31,077 bases of DNA, from assembly GCA_002454335.1 (NCBI GenBank), contig DKIP01000033.1:44006-75082 (forward strand), given 5' to 3'. The notes under the pieces were generated by a model, which saw only the letters and a list, made by a program, of their open reading frames with translations, was not told the origin of the DNA and did not search any database. This document shows, piece by piece, positions 25,037-31,077 of this stretch. A program made the translations under genes and the position numbers. Within the stretch, counting starts at the first letter, position 1. Every line of letters starts with the position of its first letter. The stretch comes from Cytophagaceae bacterium UBA6715 (GTDB lineage Bacteria; Bacteroidota; Bacteroidia; Cytophagales; Spirosomataceae).

Positions 25037-26174
25037 TCCAGTTGAAAATGGGGACGTGGTAAAGTTTTAGCAGAAGTGTGTAAGTTGGAAGTAGCAAATT
25101 GATTACTGCAATGACCATCACAAAAAGCCGATTGTTTTCTTTTTGCGTGGAATTTTTACTTAATAGTTGATAGAAGATTAATATTAAAGGGAATCCATAA
25201 GCTAGACTTCTAGTCACATCTTCGACTGCAAAGGAAATGACAATAATTAACGAAAATATACTGATGTAGATGAAGGCAAACAGCCATTTTTTTGTTTTGA
25301 AAAATTGGCTAATTGCTAAGAAAATCAGTAAATAATTCAATTTTAGCGCAGAAAAGACGGCTCCTGGAATTTTCAATCCGAATCTAAAGGCTGTAAATAA
25401 TATAATGCCGCTACCTTTTCCAGCAGGAGTGAACAAGTTGAAGTTCAGGTAGAGAATAATTCGAGAAAGTATATATAGGAATATTGCAAGAGCTAAATAC
25501 CCAAAGGTGCGATTGTTAATAATTGATTTCATGTATCCCTTTGTATTGTCAAGCTTATCTATGATAATGATTGCAGCCGAGGGAATTACACTGCGTTCAT
25601 CAACAAAATACGTCAACAATAAAATCGGGATAAGTATCCAGTTTTTTCGAAAGAAAAAAGCAGCAATTAATCCTAGAAATGCATAAGAATCATAAAAAAA
25701 AGTATCGTAAGTAAATGAGTTCCCCACATAGGTTCCCAATAGAGTTAATGTTGCCCAAAAAGAAATAATACGGTCTTTGCTAAGCTCGGTAATTGTTTTT
25801 AAACAAATAAAAATAAATATAGGAAATAGTAGGAGTGCTTGAAGATAAAATAATTTGATTGCCTCCACATGTAATACTTTCCCAAGTAGGTAAGGCGTAA
25901 TTCTTAACTCTCTTTTGCGGAGGTGATCTCCGACATGTAAGTTATTGAAAGCTTTAAATGGATTTTGAATTTTGGCATTCACAAAATTTTGAATAGTATG
26001 GTCTTGTGATAGCCATGCGCCGGATGTCCTTTTGTAGATTATTTCGGGAAAATAGATGAAGGAAAAACACGCAAAAATGATCAAGGTAAGTTTTAAGATT
26101 CCCCAATTTGAATCAAAACAGTTATTTATTTTTTGATTGAATTTGCTCTGTATGGCGATTAAATTGGGTAACAT
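25023..26174 (-). CDS. Polytopic membrane protein of unknown function
   Basis: I cannot assign this 383-residue protein. It has about ten hydrophobic segments. After the first segment (about 28-45) comes a loop with SQDHTIQNF (about 56-64) and RITPYLLG, and later DSYAFLG and FVDERSVIP. A polytopic layout with acidic residues in the first outside loop is reminiscent of GT-C glycosyltransferases, but this is weak. It lies 5 bases downstream of the SGNH lipoprotein gene and is visibly AT-rich compared with its neighbours, as is that gene. Confidence 0.7.
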   Translation of the reverse strand: MLPNLIAIQSKFNQKINNCFDSNWGILKLTLIIFACFSFIYFPEIIYKRTSGAWLSQDHTIQNFVNAKIQNPFKAFNNLHVGDHLRKRELRITPYLLGKVLHVEAIKLFYLQALLLFPIFIFICLKTITELSKDRIISFWATLTLLGTYVGNSFTYDTFFYDSYAFLGLIAAFFFRKNWILIPILLLTYFVDERSVIPSAAIIIIDKLDNTKGYMKSIINNRTFGYLALAIFLYILSRIILYLNFNLFTPAGKGSGIILFTAFRFGLKIPGAVFSALKLNYLLIFLAISQFFKTKKWLFAFIYISIFSLIIVISFAVEDVTRSLAYGFPLILIFYQLLSKNSTQKENNRLFVMVIAVINLLLPTYTLLLKLYHVPIFNWINLF

Positions 26175-26179
26175 GCTGA

Positions 26180-27277
26180 TTATTTTGTACGCTCAAGTGG
26201 CTTAACCGTCTTGAAATAAGAATCCAATAAAGCTTCTCCCCATTTATTTGCAGCAAATTCAATTCCTTTAAAATTGAAGTGCGTTCCGTCATATCTGAAT
26301 GTGGGCTCCGTGAGTGACTCTAAATCTGCACCAACGATTGTGTTGGGAATTTCATTTAAAATTCTTTTTTGTGCAGCGCGTACTTTAACCTCCTTTTCAT
26401 TATCTGAACCTCTATTGCATTTGGCCACAAAAAAGGTCAAATCGGGCATGTTTAATAAATCCCTAGTTTTTTTCATGTATAGTTTGGTGCCCTCTACGAT
26501 TTCATCTTGGGTAAGGTTGATATCGTTTTCGCCATGCATAACCAATATCCCCCGAAGCCCTGTTTTGGGGAAGTCATTTAATATTCTGTTCTCGAAAAAC
26601 TGATATGGGTATCGATTTTTCCAATCAAATATGGGGCTTTCAAAAGGAAGTCCCCAGGCCGAGTTTCCCCATTGTAATGAGCTAGAGCCACCAATTCCTG
26701 TATTATATATCCGAATCGGGACGTTTAGTCGTGTTTTTAATATGTCTCCTAATCTTCCCCAAAAAGCATTTCTGCCACCCTCCCAGGTTACGACTTCACA
26801 CCATTGTTTATCAAATAAGTCGATATTATATGGGTCTTGTCCTTCCGCCAATGAATGTCCAACAATGGCAAAAACTTCACCTACTTTAAAGTTCCAAAGC
26901 ATTAAGGTATCTTCTAATACTTGGTTAGAATTTTCGATTATGACCTGTGGGTAATAACCGCCACCTTTTAAGACGAAACTGCCACTGAATTTATTACCTC
27001 CGTCATTAGTCAGGGGTAACCACCCTGTCTCTTGACCACCTAGGAAGTTTTTGAATTTGATTTTGGCTGAGGTGAATGTAGCATTTGTGCTACCTGTGAT
27101 AAAAATTTCACCTTCATTATTGTTATTTCGTTGGACAAATTTCCGACAATTTGCGATGTCAAAGGTAACTTGGGTGCCTGTATCAACAGGTTTGGGAGTT
27201 ATATTTTGAGTTTCACATGCTAAAAGCAGGATGAAAGAAGGAAGGCTAATGAAAAATAGATGAATGTATTTATTCAT
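26180..27277 (-). CDS. SGNH-hydrolase lipoprotein (sialate O-acetylesterase-like)
   Basis: The 365-residue protein starts with a lipoprotein signal ending in LLLAC (Cys21). A beta-rich N-terminal part (about 35-125) precedes an SGNH hydrolase domain: GHS (140-142, with Ser142 as likely nucleophile), GGS (196-198), GEND (249-252) and D330-x-x-H333. These match blocks I, II, III and V of the family, and the arrangement is closest to carbohydrate esterases of the sialate O-acetylesterase group. The substrate is likely an acetylated glycan, inferred. Likely in the outer membrane or periplasm. It shares an AT-rich pocket and probable operon with the membrane protein. Confidence 0.8.
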   Translation of the reverse strand: MNKYIHLFFISLPSFILLLACETQNITPKPVDTGTQVTFDIANCRKFVQRNNNNEGEIFITGSTNATFTSAKIKFKNFLGGQETGWLPLTNDGGNKFSGSFVLKGGGYYPQVIIENSNQVLEDTLMLWNFKVGEVFAIVGHSLAEGQDPYNIDLFDKQWCEVVTWEGGRNAFWGRLGDILKTRLNVPIRIYNTGIGGSSSLQWGNSAWGLPFESPIFDWKNRYPYQFFENRILNDFPKTGLRGILVMHGENDINLTQDEIVEGTKLYMKKTRDLLNMPDLTFFVAKCNRGSDNEKEVKVRAAQKRILNEIPNTIVGADLESLTEPTFRYDGTHFNFKGIEFAANKWGEALLDSYFKTVKPLERTK

Positions 27278-27320
27278 TTGTATTATTGGGTTTCAAAATG
27301 GGATGTCAAACCACTTTGAT

Positions 27321-27328
27321 TATATTTG
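27321..27328 (+). promoter_or_regulatory. Candidate -7 box for fabD
   Basis: TATATTTG matches TAnnTTTG exactly and lies 39 bases before the fabD ATG. It points toward the minus-strand box at 27345-27352, so the two promoters face each other. Confidence 0.5.
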
Positions 27329-27344
27329 TCGCTTGAATTAATGT

Positions 27345-27352
27345 CAAAATTA
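27345..27352 (-). promoter_or_regulatory. Candidate -7 box for the SGNH lipoprotein gene
   Basis: On the minus strand this reads TAATTTTG, an exact TAnnTTTG, 67 bases before the ATG at 27277. It lies between the fabD -7 box and the fabD start codon. Confidence 0.45.
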
Positions 27353-27367
27353 TAAAAAAAATAACAA

Positions 27368-28249
27368 ATGAAAGCATATGTTTTCCCAGGTCAAGGTTCT
27401 CAATTTCCAGGAATGGCAAAGGATCTATATGAAAATTACGCTGCAGCTAAATCCATTGTCGATGAAGCGGATGCTATATTAGGCTTTTCGCTGTCTGAAA
27501 TTATGTTTTCGGGTACAGAGGAAGAGTTGAAGCAAACGCGCGTAACGCAGCCGGCTATTTATTTACATGCTGTTTTAGTCGCGAAATTGGGAAAGGATTT
27601 TGCTCCAGCGGTTGTGGCAGGGCACTCTTTGGGTGAATTTTCTGCTTTAGTAGCCGCAGGTGGTTTGGCTTGGCAAGATGGATTGCAATTAGTGTACAAA
27701 CGTGCTCTAGCCATGCAAAAGGCTTGTGAAATTCAGCCGAGTACGATGGCTGCCGTTTTAGGATTGCCGGATGCAACGATTGAAGATATTTGTGCGGCTT
27801 ATGGGCCTGCTGTAGTTGCGGCAAATTATAATTGTCCTGGTCAGGTAGTTATCTCGGGTTCAGTAGAAGGTATTGAGGCGGTAGGTATTCAATTGAAAGA
27901 AGCTGGAGCGAAGCGTGTATTGACACTACCCGTAGGTGGTGCATTTCACTCGCCGTTCATGGAACCTGCGCGCGTTGAATTAGCAGCGGCGATCGAGGCA
28001 ACAGAGGTTTTGAGACCTATTTGTCCGATTGTTCAAAATGTGAATGCCAAAGCTTCGCAAGATCCTGCGGAAATCAAGGCGAATTTGATTGCTCAGTTAA
28101 CCGGTGCGGTTCGTTGGACACAGTCGGTCGAAACCATGGTGGCCATGGGAGCTACTGAATTTATTGAATGTGGGCCAGGCAAAGTATTGCAAGGATTGGT
28201 TAAGAAAATCCATGGGGAGGCTTTGGTGGCTTCCATGGAACTTGTTTAA
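27368..28249 (+). CDS. fabD: Malonyl-CoA:ACP transacylase
   Basis: FabD loads malonyl groups onto ACP, the first step of chain extension. The 293-residue protein has the nucleophile Ser87 in GHSLGEF (85-91), the N-terminal FPGQGSQFPGM (6-16) and the catalytic His in GAFHSPFM (about residue 197). The length is typical. It stands apart from acpP-fabF, with its own promoter, and is followed by an unlinked tRNA gene. Confidence 0.95.
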   Translation: MKAYVFPGQGSQFPGMAKDLYENYAAAKSIVDEADAILGFSLSEIMFSGTEEELKQTRVTQPAIYLHAVLVAKLGKDFAPAVVAGHSLGEFSALVAAGGLAWQDGLQLVYKRALAMQKACEIQPSTMAAVLGLPDATIEDICAAYGPAVVAANYNCPGQVVISGSVEGIEAVGIQLKEAGAKRVLTLPVGGAFHSPFMEPARVELAAAIEATEVLRPICPIVQNVNAKASQDPAEIKANLIAQLTGAVRWTQSVETMVAMGATEFIECGPGKVLQGLVKKIHGEALVASMELV

Positions 28250-28313
28250 TTTGTTGATTATGAGGAGTTAGGTTTCTCGCGCAATAAATAATTTGATTTT
28301 TTTTAAGCGATGT

Positions 28314-28344
28314 TTGATTTTTTGGGAGCGAGGCCTTACTTTTG
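28314..28344 (+). promoter_or_regulatory. Promoter of the tRNA-Gln gene
   Basis: TTG (28314-28316), a 20-nt spacer and an exact TACTTTTG (28337-28344) form a full Bacteroidota promoter. The tRNA begins 17 bases after the -7 box. Confidence 0.75.
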
Positions 28345-28360
28345 CATCACAATTTGGTAT

Positions 28361-28431
28361 TGACCTATGGTGTAATGGTAACACACCAGTTTTTGGTTCT
28401 GGTTTTCTAGGTTCGAGTCCTGGTAGGTCAA
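28361..28431 (+). tRNA. tRNA-Gln (anticodon UUG)
   Basis: The sequence folds into a cloverleaf: acceptor stem TGACCTA/TAGGTCA, D-arm GTGT/ACAC, anticodon stem CCAGT/TCTGG (with one T-T at the loop end) around loop TTTTGGT, whose positions 34-36 read TTG, and T-arm CTAGG/CCTGG around TTCGAGT. The CCA end is not encoded. A promoter precedes it and a terminator follows. Confidence 0.93.
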
Positions 28432-28436
28432 CACAG

Positions 28437-28466
28437 AAAAAGCTCATCGTTATGATGAGCTTTTTT
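28437..28466. terminator. Bidirectional intrinsic terminator after tRNA-Gln
   Basis: An 8-bp stem AGCTCATC / GATGAGCT (28441-28448 and 28454-28461) with a 5-base loop has A's on the left and T's on the right, so it can end the tRNA (+) and the AGE epimerase gene (-), which stops at 28470. Confidence 0.88.
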
Positions 28467-28469
28467 GAT

Positions 28470-29705
28470 TTATATCTCCCCCAGTTTTTCATACGAAAGT
28501 ATCATCGATCGCACATTGTGGTAATTGATTTTCCAATTATGCGCCATGTGTCGCCAGATGGGTTCACCCTCACGGGTCATCAGCGGCCACCATTCACCCG
28601 TGTTGCGGTTAATCATCTTATCGAAGACAAAACGATGTACCTGCTTATGAGCCTCCAAGAAGCGTTCATCTTTTGTTAATTTGTAAGCATCCAGCATCCC
28701 AATCAGCATTTCAGCTTGTTGCCAAAATTCTTTTTCATGATCCGTCGCTTCGCCCGTATGAGAACCTTCCACAAAGACGCCCCCATGTTCCCAGTCGATG
28801 CCATGGTCTAAGGCATGGTAAAACGCTTTTTCTAAATTTGGGCGGTATTTTTCGAGGTCAAAGCCGCCGATTCTGATGGCATGCATCAGGAGCCAACCGA
28901 ATTCTGCATTGTGTCCGTAGGAGGTATTGTCGGTCGAGGAGGCTTTTTGACCCCCATCGGCGAAGCGATCCCAACCCCAAACTACGTCGAATTTGATTTG
29001 AGGGGCGACCGACCAATCTGCCCAAAACTGCGGGATTCCAGTTCCTGTGACGGGGTGCATGATTTTATGGATGAGAATTTCGATGACTTCTTCCAACTTC
29101 CGACGGTGTAATTCCTTCCCACTCGCTTCATAAAGCGTCGTGAAGGCTTCCATCAAATGCATGTGGACGTCGAGTGTCTTGCGATCTCCGCCGGGAGAGC
29201 CTGGGCCCATTAGCGACCAATCTTCGGCGAAAAATTCCCAATAGCCACCATGATAAGTATCAACGGCATGTTTTTGCAAGAGGTCGAAAACCTTTTCCGC
29301 ATAAGCAAGGCCGATGGGATCGCCTGAGGCGAGGGTATATTCGCTTAAACTGTAAATGACAAAGGAATGTCCGTAGCCGATTTTTTGTTTATTCAAGGGA
29401 TTGCCTGAACGGTCAACCATCCAATAGAAGCCGCTATGTGTGGCATCCCACATGTGATCTAGTAAAAATTTGACACCGTTTTGGGCCATTTCAAGCATGA
29501 TGGGCCCTCCAAATCCGTGGCGATATGCCTGTGAATAGGTAAAGATGGAACGAGTTTGCGCGATGAGTGATTTCTCGTCGTCTCCCGCATCATTCCCGAA
29601 TTCATCGAAATGCGTGATGAATCCTCCATGCTTTGGGTCGATTGTCCGTTTAATCCAAAAGGGTAATAAAGCGTTTTCGGTATAATCTTTAATTTCTTGT
29701 TGCAT
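28470..29705 (-). CDS. AGE-family (N-acylglucosamine 2-epimerase / cellobiose 2-epimerase) protein
   Basis: The 411-residue protein has the alpha/alpha-barrel pattern of the AGE superfamily. Candidate catalytic histidines are in VHMHLMEAF (181-183), SYGHNAEFGW (His265) and the C-terminal INYHNVRSM (His395). Members interconvert N-acetylglucosamine/N-acetylmannosamine, glucose/mannose or cellobiose ends, or isomerise mannose or sulfoquinovose to ketoses; sequence alone does not decide which. The YHN-R ending and WWPL stretch resemble the cellobiose/mannose branch more than GlcNAc epimerases. Its ATG lies inside the end of the PfkB kinase gene (17-base overlap), so the two are translationally coupled. 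Confidence 0.85.
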   Translation of the reverse strand: MQQEIKDYTENALLPFWIKRTIDPKHGGFITHFDEFGNDAGDDEKSLIAQTRSIFTYSQAYRHGFGGPIMLEMAQNGVKFLLDHMWDATHSGFYWMVDRSGNPLNKQKIGYGHSFVIYSLSEYTLASGDPIGLAYAEKVFDLLQKHAVDTYHGGYWEFFAEDWSLMGPGSPGGDRKTLDVHMHLMEAFTTLYEASGKELHRRKLEEVIEILIHKIMHPVTGTGIPQFWADWSVAPQIKFDVVWGWDRFADGGQKASSTDNTSYGHNAEFGWLLMHAIRIGGFDLEKYRPNLEKAFYHALDHGIDWEHGGVFVEGSHTGEATDHEKEFWQQAEMLIGMLDAYKLTKDERFLEAHKQVHRFVFDKMINRNTGEWWPLMTREGEPIWRHMAHNWKINYHNVRSMILSYEKLGEI

Positions 29706-30657
29706 GGTTTGTAAGGATTATTTCTTGTGGATTTGCACTGCCGGTTTCACCTAATTTGTGGATGGAAACATGGACAGCTAAACTGGCGAATTGGCAGGAT
29801 TCTGGAATGCTAGCACCTGCTGCTCGGGCTGCACTGAATGCTGCGACGACCATGTCTCCGGCACCTACCGTGTCGATGGGGCCATGTTTAGGGATGGCTT
29901 TCTCCCAATGAAAATCTGTAGGGGAGGCATAGATCATGCCATGTTCTCCTAAAGTTACGAGCACGGGTTTTTGCCTAGTAGAAACCCATTGTTTGATTGC
30001 TTCTTCCCAATTATTCGTTTTGCCAATGATCTTCGTTAATTCAGCCTCATTAACTTTTAAGAGTGTTTGTGTCGCATATTTTCCGAGACTACGCAAGTCG
30101 GCAATGCAAGCATCACCTACGAACTTTTGGAGGTATTCTATTGTTGCTTGATTCAACAAGGGATTCTGAAATTGTTCATTAATGACAATCCAGTCGTATT
30201 GACTCGCATGAATGGCTAATTCATGTATAACATCAATCGAAAATTCTTGAAATCGATCATTCCGCGTGCCAAAATCCAGTCGGCTTTGTTCAATGCCCGC
30301 CTCCATGGGTTTGCTGTATGTGGGGGTATCGATGCTGTTTTTAACACGAAGTTGTTTGGAATTAATTTGGAGTTGATGCGCTAGGTGTTCCATTTCTCTT
30401 CCAAAAACATCATTTCCTCGTATCCCAAAAGCATCCACCTGAACACCCAAACAAGCTAGATTTTTGGCTACATTTCCTGCTCCGCCCAGATAGGTTTTGG
30501 GTCTTGAGGCATGTTGGACAGTTTTCCCCGTTTCTACAGATATTTCATCCGATTGTGCGGCCAATTCAAAATAGAAATCCAAAGCATAGTCACCGATAAC
30601 CGCCATGTGGAGTGAGCTGATTTTAGCCAATAGGGCTTCCAATCGCTGGGAATTCAT
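29689..30657 (-). CDS. PfkB-family carbohydrate kinase (RfaE1-like)
   Basis: I chose the ATG at 30657 (MNSQRLEALL); an in-frame extension to 30864 runs through the promoter and has no homology I can see. The 322-residue kinase has VIGDYALDFYF near the N-terminus, the sugar-binding GGAGNVAKN (58-66) and the catalytic anion-hole motif DTVGAGD (262-268, Asp268). The GGAGNVA and overall pattern resemble the heptose-7-phosphate kinase domain of HldE, but ribokinase-like sugar kinases are equally possible. Coupling to the AGE epimerase implies that it phosphorylates that enzyme's product. Confidence 0.85.
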   Translation of the reverse strand: MNSQRLEALLAKISSLHMAVIGDYALDFYFELAAQSDEISVETGKTVQHASRPKTYLGGAGNVAKNLACLGVQVDAFGIRGNDVFGREMEHLAHQLQINSKQLRVKNSIDTPTYSKPMEAGIEQSRLDFGTRNDRFQEFSIDVIHELAIHASQYDWIVINEQFQNPLLNQATIEYLQKFVGDACIADLRSLGKYATQTLLKVNEAELTKIIGKTNNWEEAIKQWVSTRQKPVLVTLGEHGMIYASPTDFHWEKAIPKHGPIDTVGAGDMVVAAFSAARAAGASIPESCQFASLAVHVSIHKLGETGSANPQEIILTNHATRN

Positions 30658-30676
30658 GTTGATAGGTTTAGTGGCT

Positions 30677-30706
30677 GAAATGTACAAAAAAAATGAGTTC
30701 AGGCAA
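30677..30706 (-). promoter_or_regulatory. Promoter of the kinase-epimerase pair
   Basis: On the minus strand TTG (30706-30704), a 19-nt spacer and TACATTTC (30684-30677, last base differs from TAnnTTTG) lie 20 bases before the ATG at 30657. This supports the short start of the kinase gene. Confidence 0.55.
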
Positions 30707-30738
30707 ATAGGGGCTTCCCACCCTGTTAGCGTTTGTCT

Positions 30739-30773
30739 TAGCTTTGGCAATCCTTTGAGGTTTGCCAAAGCTA
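30739..30773. repeat. 12-bp inverted repeat with promoter-like boxes
   Basis: TAGCTTTGGCAA / TTGCCAAAGCTA (30739-30750 and 30762-30773) is a perfect inverted repeat with an 11-base loop. Each arm begins, on its own strand, with TAGCTTTG, which fits TAnnTTTG. There is no T-run on either side, so it is not a terminator; an operator or an interspersed repeat is possible. Confidence 0.55.
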
Positions 30774-30797
30774 CGCCGTTCGGATGAAAATTGGACT

Positions 30798-30818
30798 TGA
30801 GAAACTGATAATTTCTCA
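30798..30818. repeat. 7-bp inverted repeat before glmM
   Basis: TGAGAAA / TTTCTCA (30798-30804 and 30812-30818) with a 7-base loop lies 40 bases before the glmM start, in what should be its mRNA leader. Confidence 0.4.
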
Positions 30819-30857
30819 TTAATTTTATTCTTCTATTTACCCTAAATTTATTCCGTT

Positions 30858-31077
30858 TTGGCATTAATTAAATCTATTTCTGGCATTCGTGGTACCATCG
30901 GTGGGAAACCTGGCGATGGACTTAGTCCCATTGATGTGGTGACTTTCGCTGCCGCTTATGGTGCTTGGTTGAAAAGCACGAATCCAATTTCCAATCAAAT
31001 CGTTATCGGTCGAGATGCACGAATTTCAGGATCGATGGTTTCCTCTTTGGTTTCCAATACCTTAATCGGCCTGGGAT
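30858..31077 (+). CDS. glmM: Phosphoglucosamine mutase (5' part, runs off the window)
   Basis: The visible 73 residues open with MALIKSISGIRGTIGGKPGDGLSPIDVV, the typical N-terminus of Bacteroidota phosphoglucosamine/phosphomannomutases, and continue to GRDARISGSMV. The start codon is TTG at 30858: an in-frame TAA lies five codons upstream and no ATG lies between. GlmM makes glucosamine-1-phosphate for UDP-GlcNAc, the precursor of peptidoglycan and LPS. The catalytic serine loop lies beyond the window. Phosphomannomutase is the alternative. Confidence 0.88.
   Translation, partial: MALIKSISGIRGTIGGKPGDGLSPIDVVTFAAAYGAWLKSTNPISNQIVIGRDARISGSMVSSLVSNTLIGLG

Noticed and set aside
30658..30864. 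An N-terminal extension of the PfkB kinase by 69 codons
   Set aside because: It would cover the probable promoter and the inverted repeats, and the extra residues resemble no kinase N-terminus.
1..31077. CRISPR array, prophage, insertion sequence or defence island
   Set aside because: No regularly spaced repeats, transposase, integrase or nuclease-type proteins were seen.

Overview
This 31 kb window reads as a piece of a Bacteroidota chromosome, most likely a Cytophagales-type gliding bacterium (perhaps Aquirufa/Arcicella-like; the genus is a guess). Pointers are a GldA-like ABC ATPase, a protein with a gliding-motility/type IX secretion type-B C-terminal domain, a DUF4270-type lipoprotein beside a stand-alone GT5 domain, a three-subunit b558-type succinate dehydrogenase, near absence of Shine-Dalgarno sequences, and promoters that fit the Bacteroidota consensus (TTG, about 19-20 nt spacer, TAnnTTTG). 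By eye GC is about 40%, with one AT-richer pocket near 25.0-27.3 kb. No gene-free stretch exceeds 300 bases; the largest gaps are about 200 bases (30658-30857) and 184 bases (21708-21891).

Layout. 27-2164 (-): flippase-like membrane protein, heptose-1-P adenylyltransferase (rfaE2) and a membrane zinc peptidase, tightly packed. 2295-5228 (+): GT5-like protein, lipoprotein, and carbon-nitrogen hydrolase. 5212-5916 (-): GldA-like ATPase, divergent from ribBA (6009-7229, +). 7263-8165 (-): prohibitin-like protein. 8262-10843 (+): MlaF-like ATPase, murB and kdsA with 1-nt gaps. 10840-16037 (-): acpP, fabF, rnc, an acidic unknown protein and an HhH/beta-barrel protein. 16193-18222 (-): tdk, a cysteine-cluster protein and a ROK kinase. 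18272-21707 (-): sdhCAB. 21892-25036 (+): a large type IX cargo protein and a DCC-family protein. 25023-27277 (-): polytopic membrane protein and SGNH esterase lipoprotein (AT-rich). 27368-28249 (+): fabD, then tRNA-Gln. 28470-30657 (-): PfkB kinase overlapping an AGE epimerase. 30858-end (+): start of a phosphoglucosamine mutase gene.

Function. Most of the window is core envelope and energy metabolism: peptidoglycan (murB, glmM), LPS core (kdsA, rfaE2), fatty acids (fabD, acpP, fabF), riboflavin (ribBA), nucleotide salvage (tdk) and respiration (sdhCAB). The less ordinary parts are a probable attenuator between acpP and fabF, an sdhB terminator that overlaps the head of tdk, an epimerase-kinase pair that may define a sugar route, face-to-face promoters between the SGNH lipoprotein and fabD, inverted repeats carrying promoter-like boxes before glmM, and several TTG starts. 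I found no CRISPR array, phage, transposase or obvious defence system.
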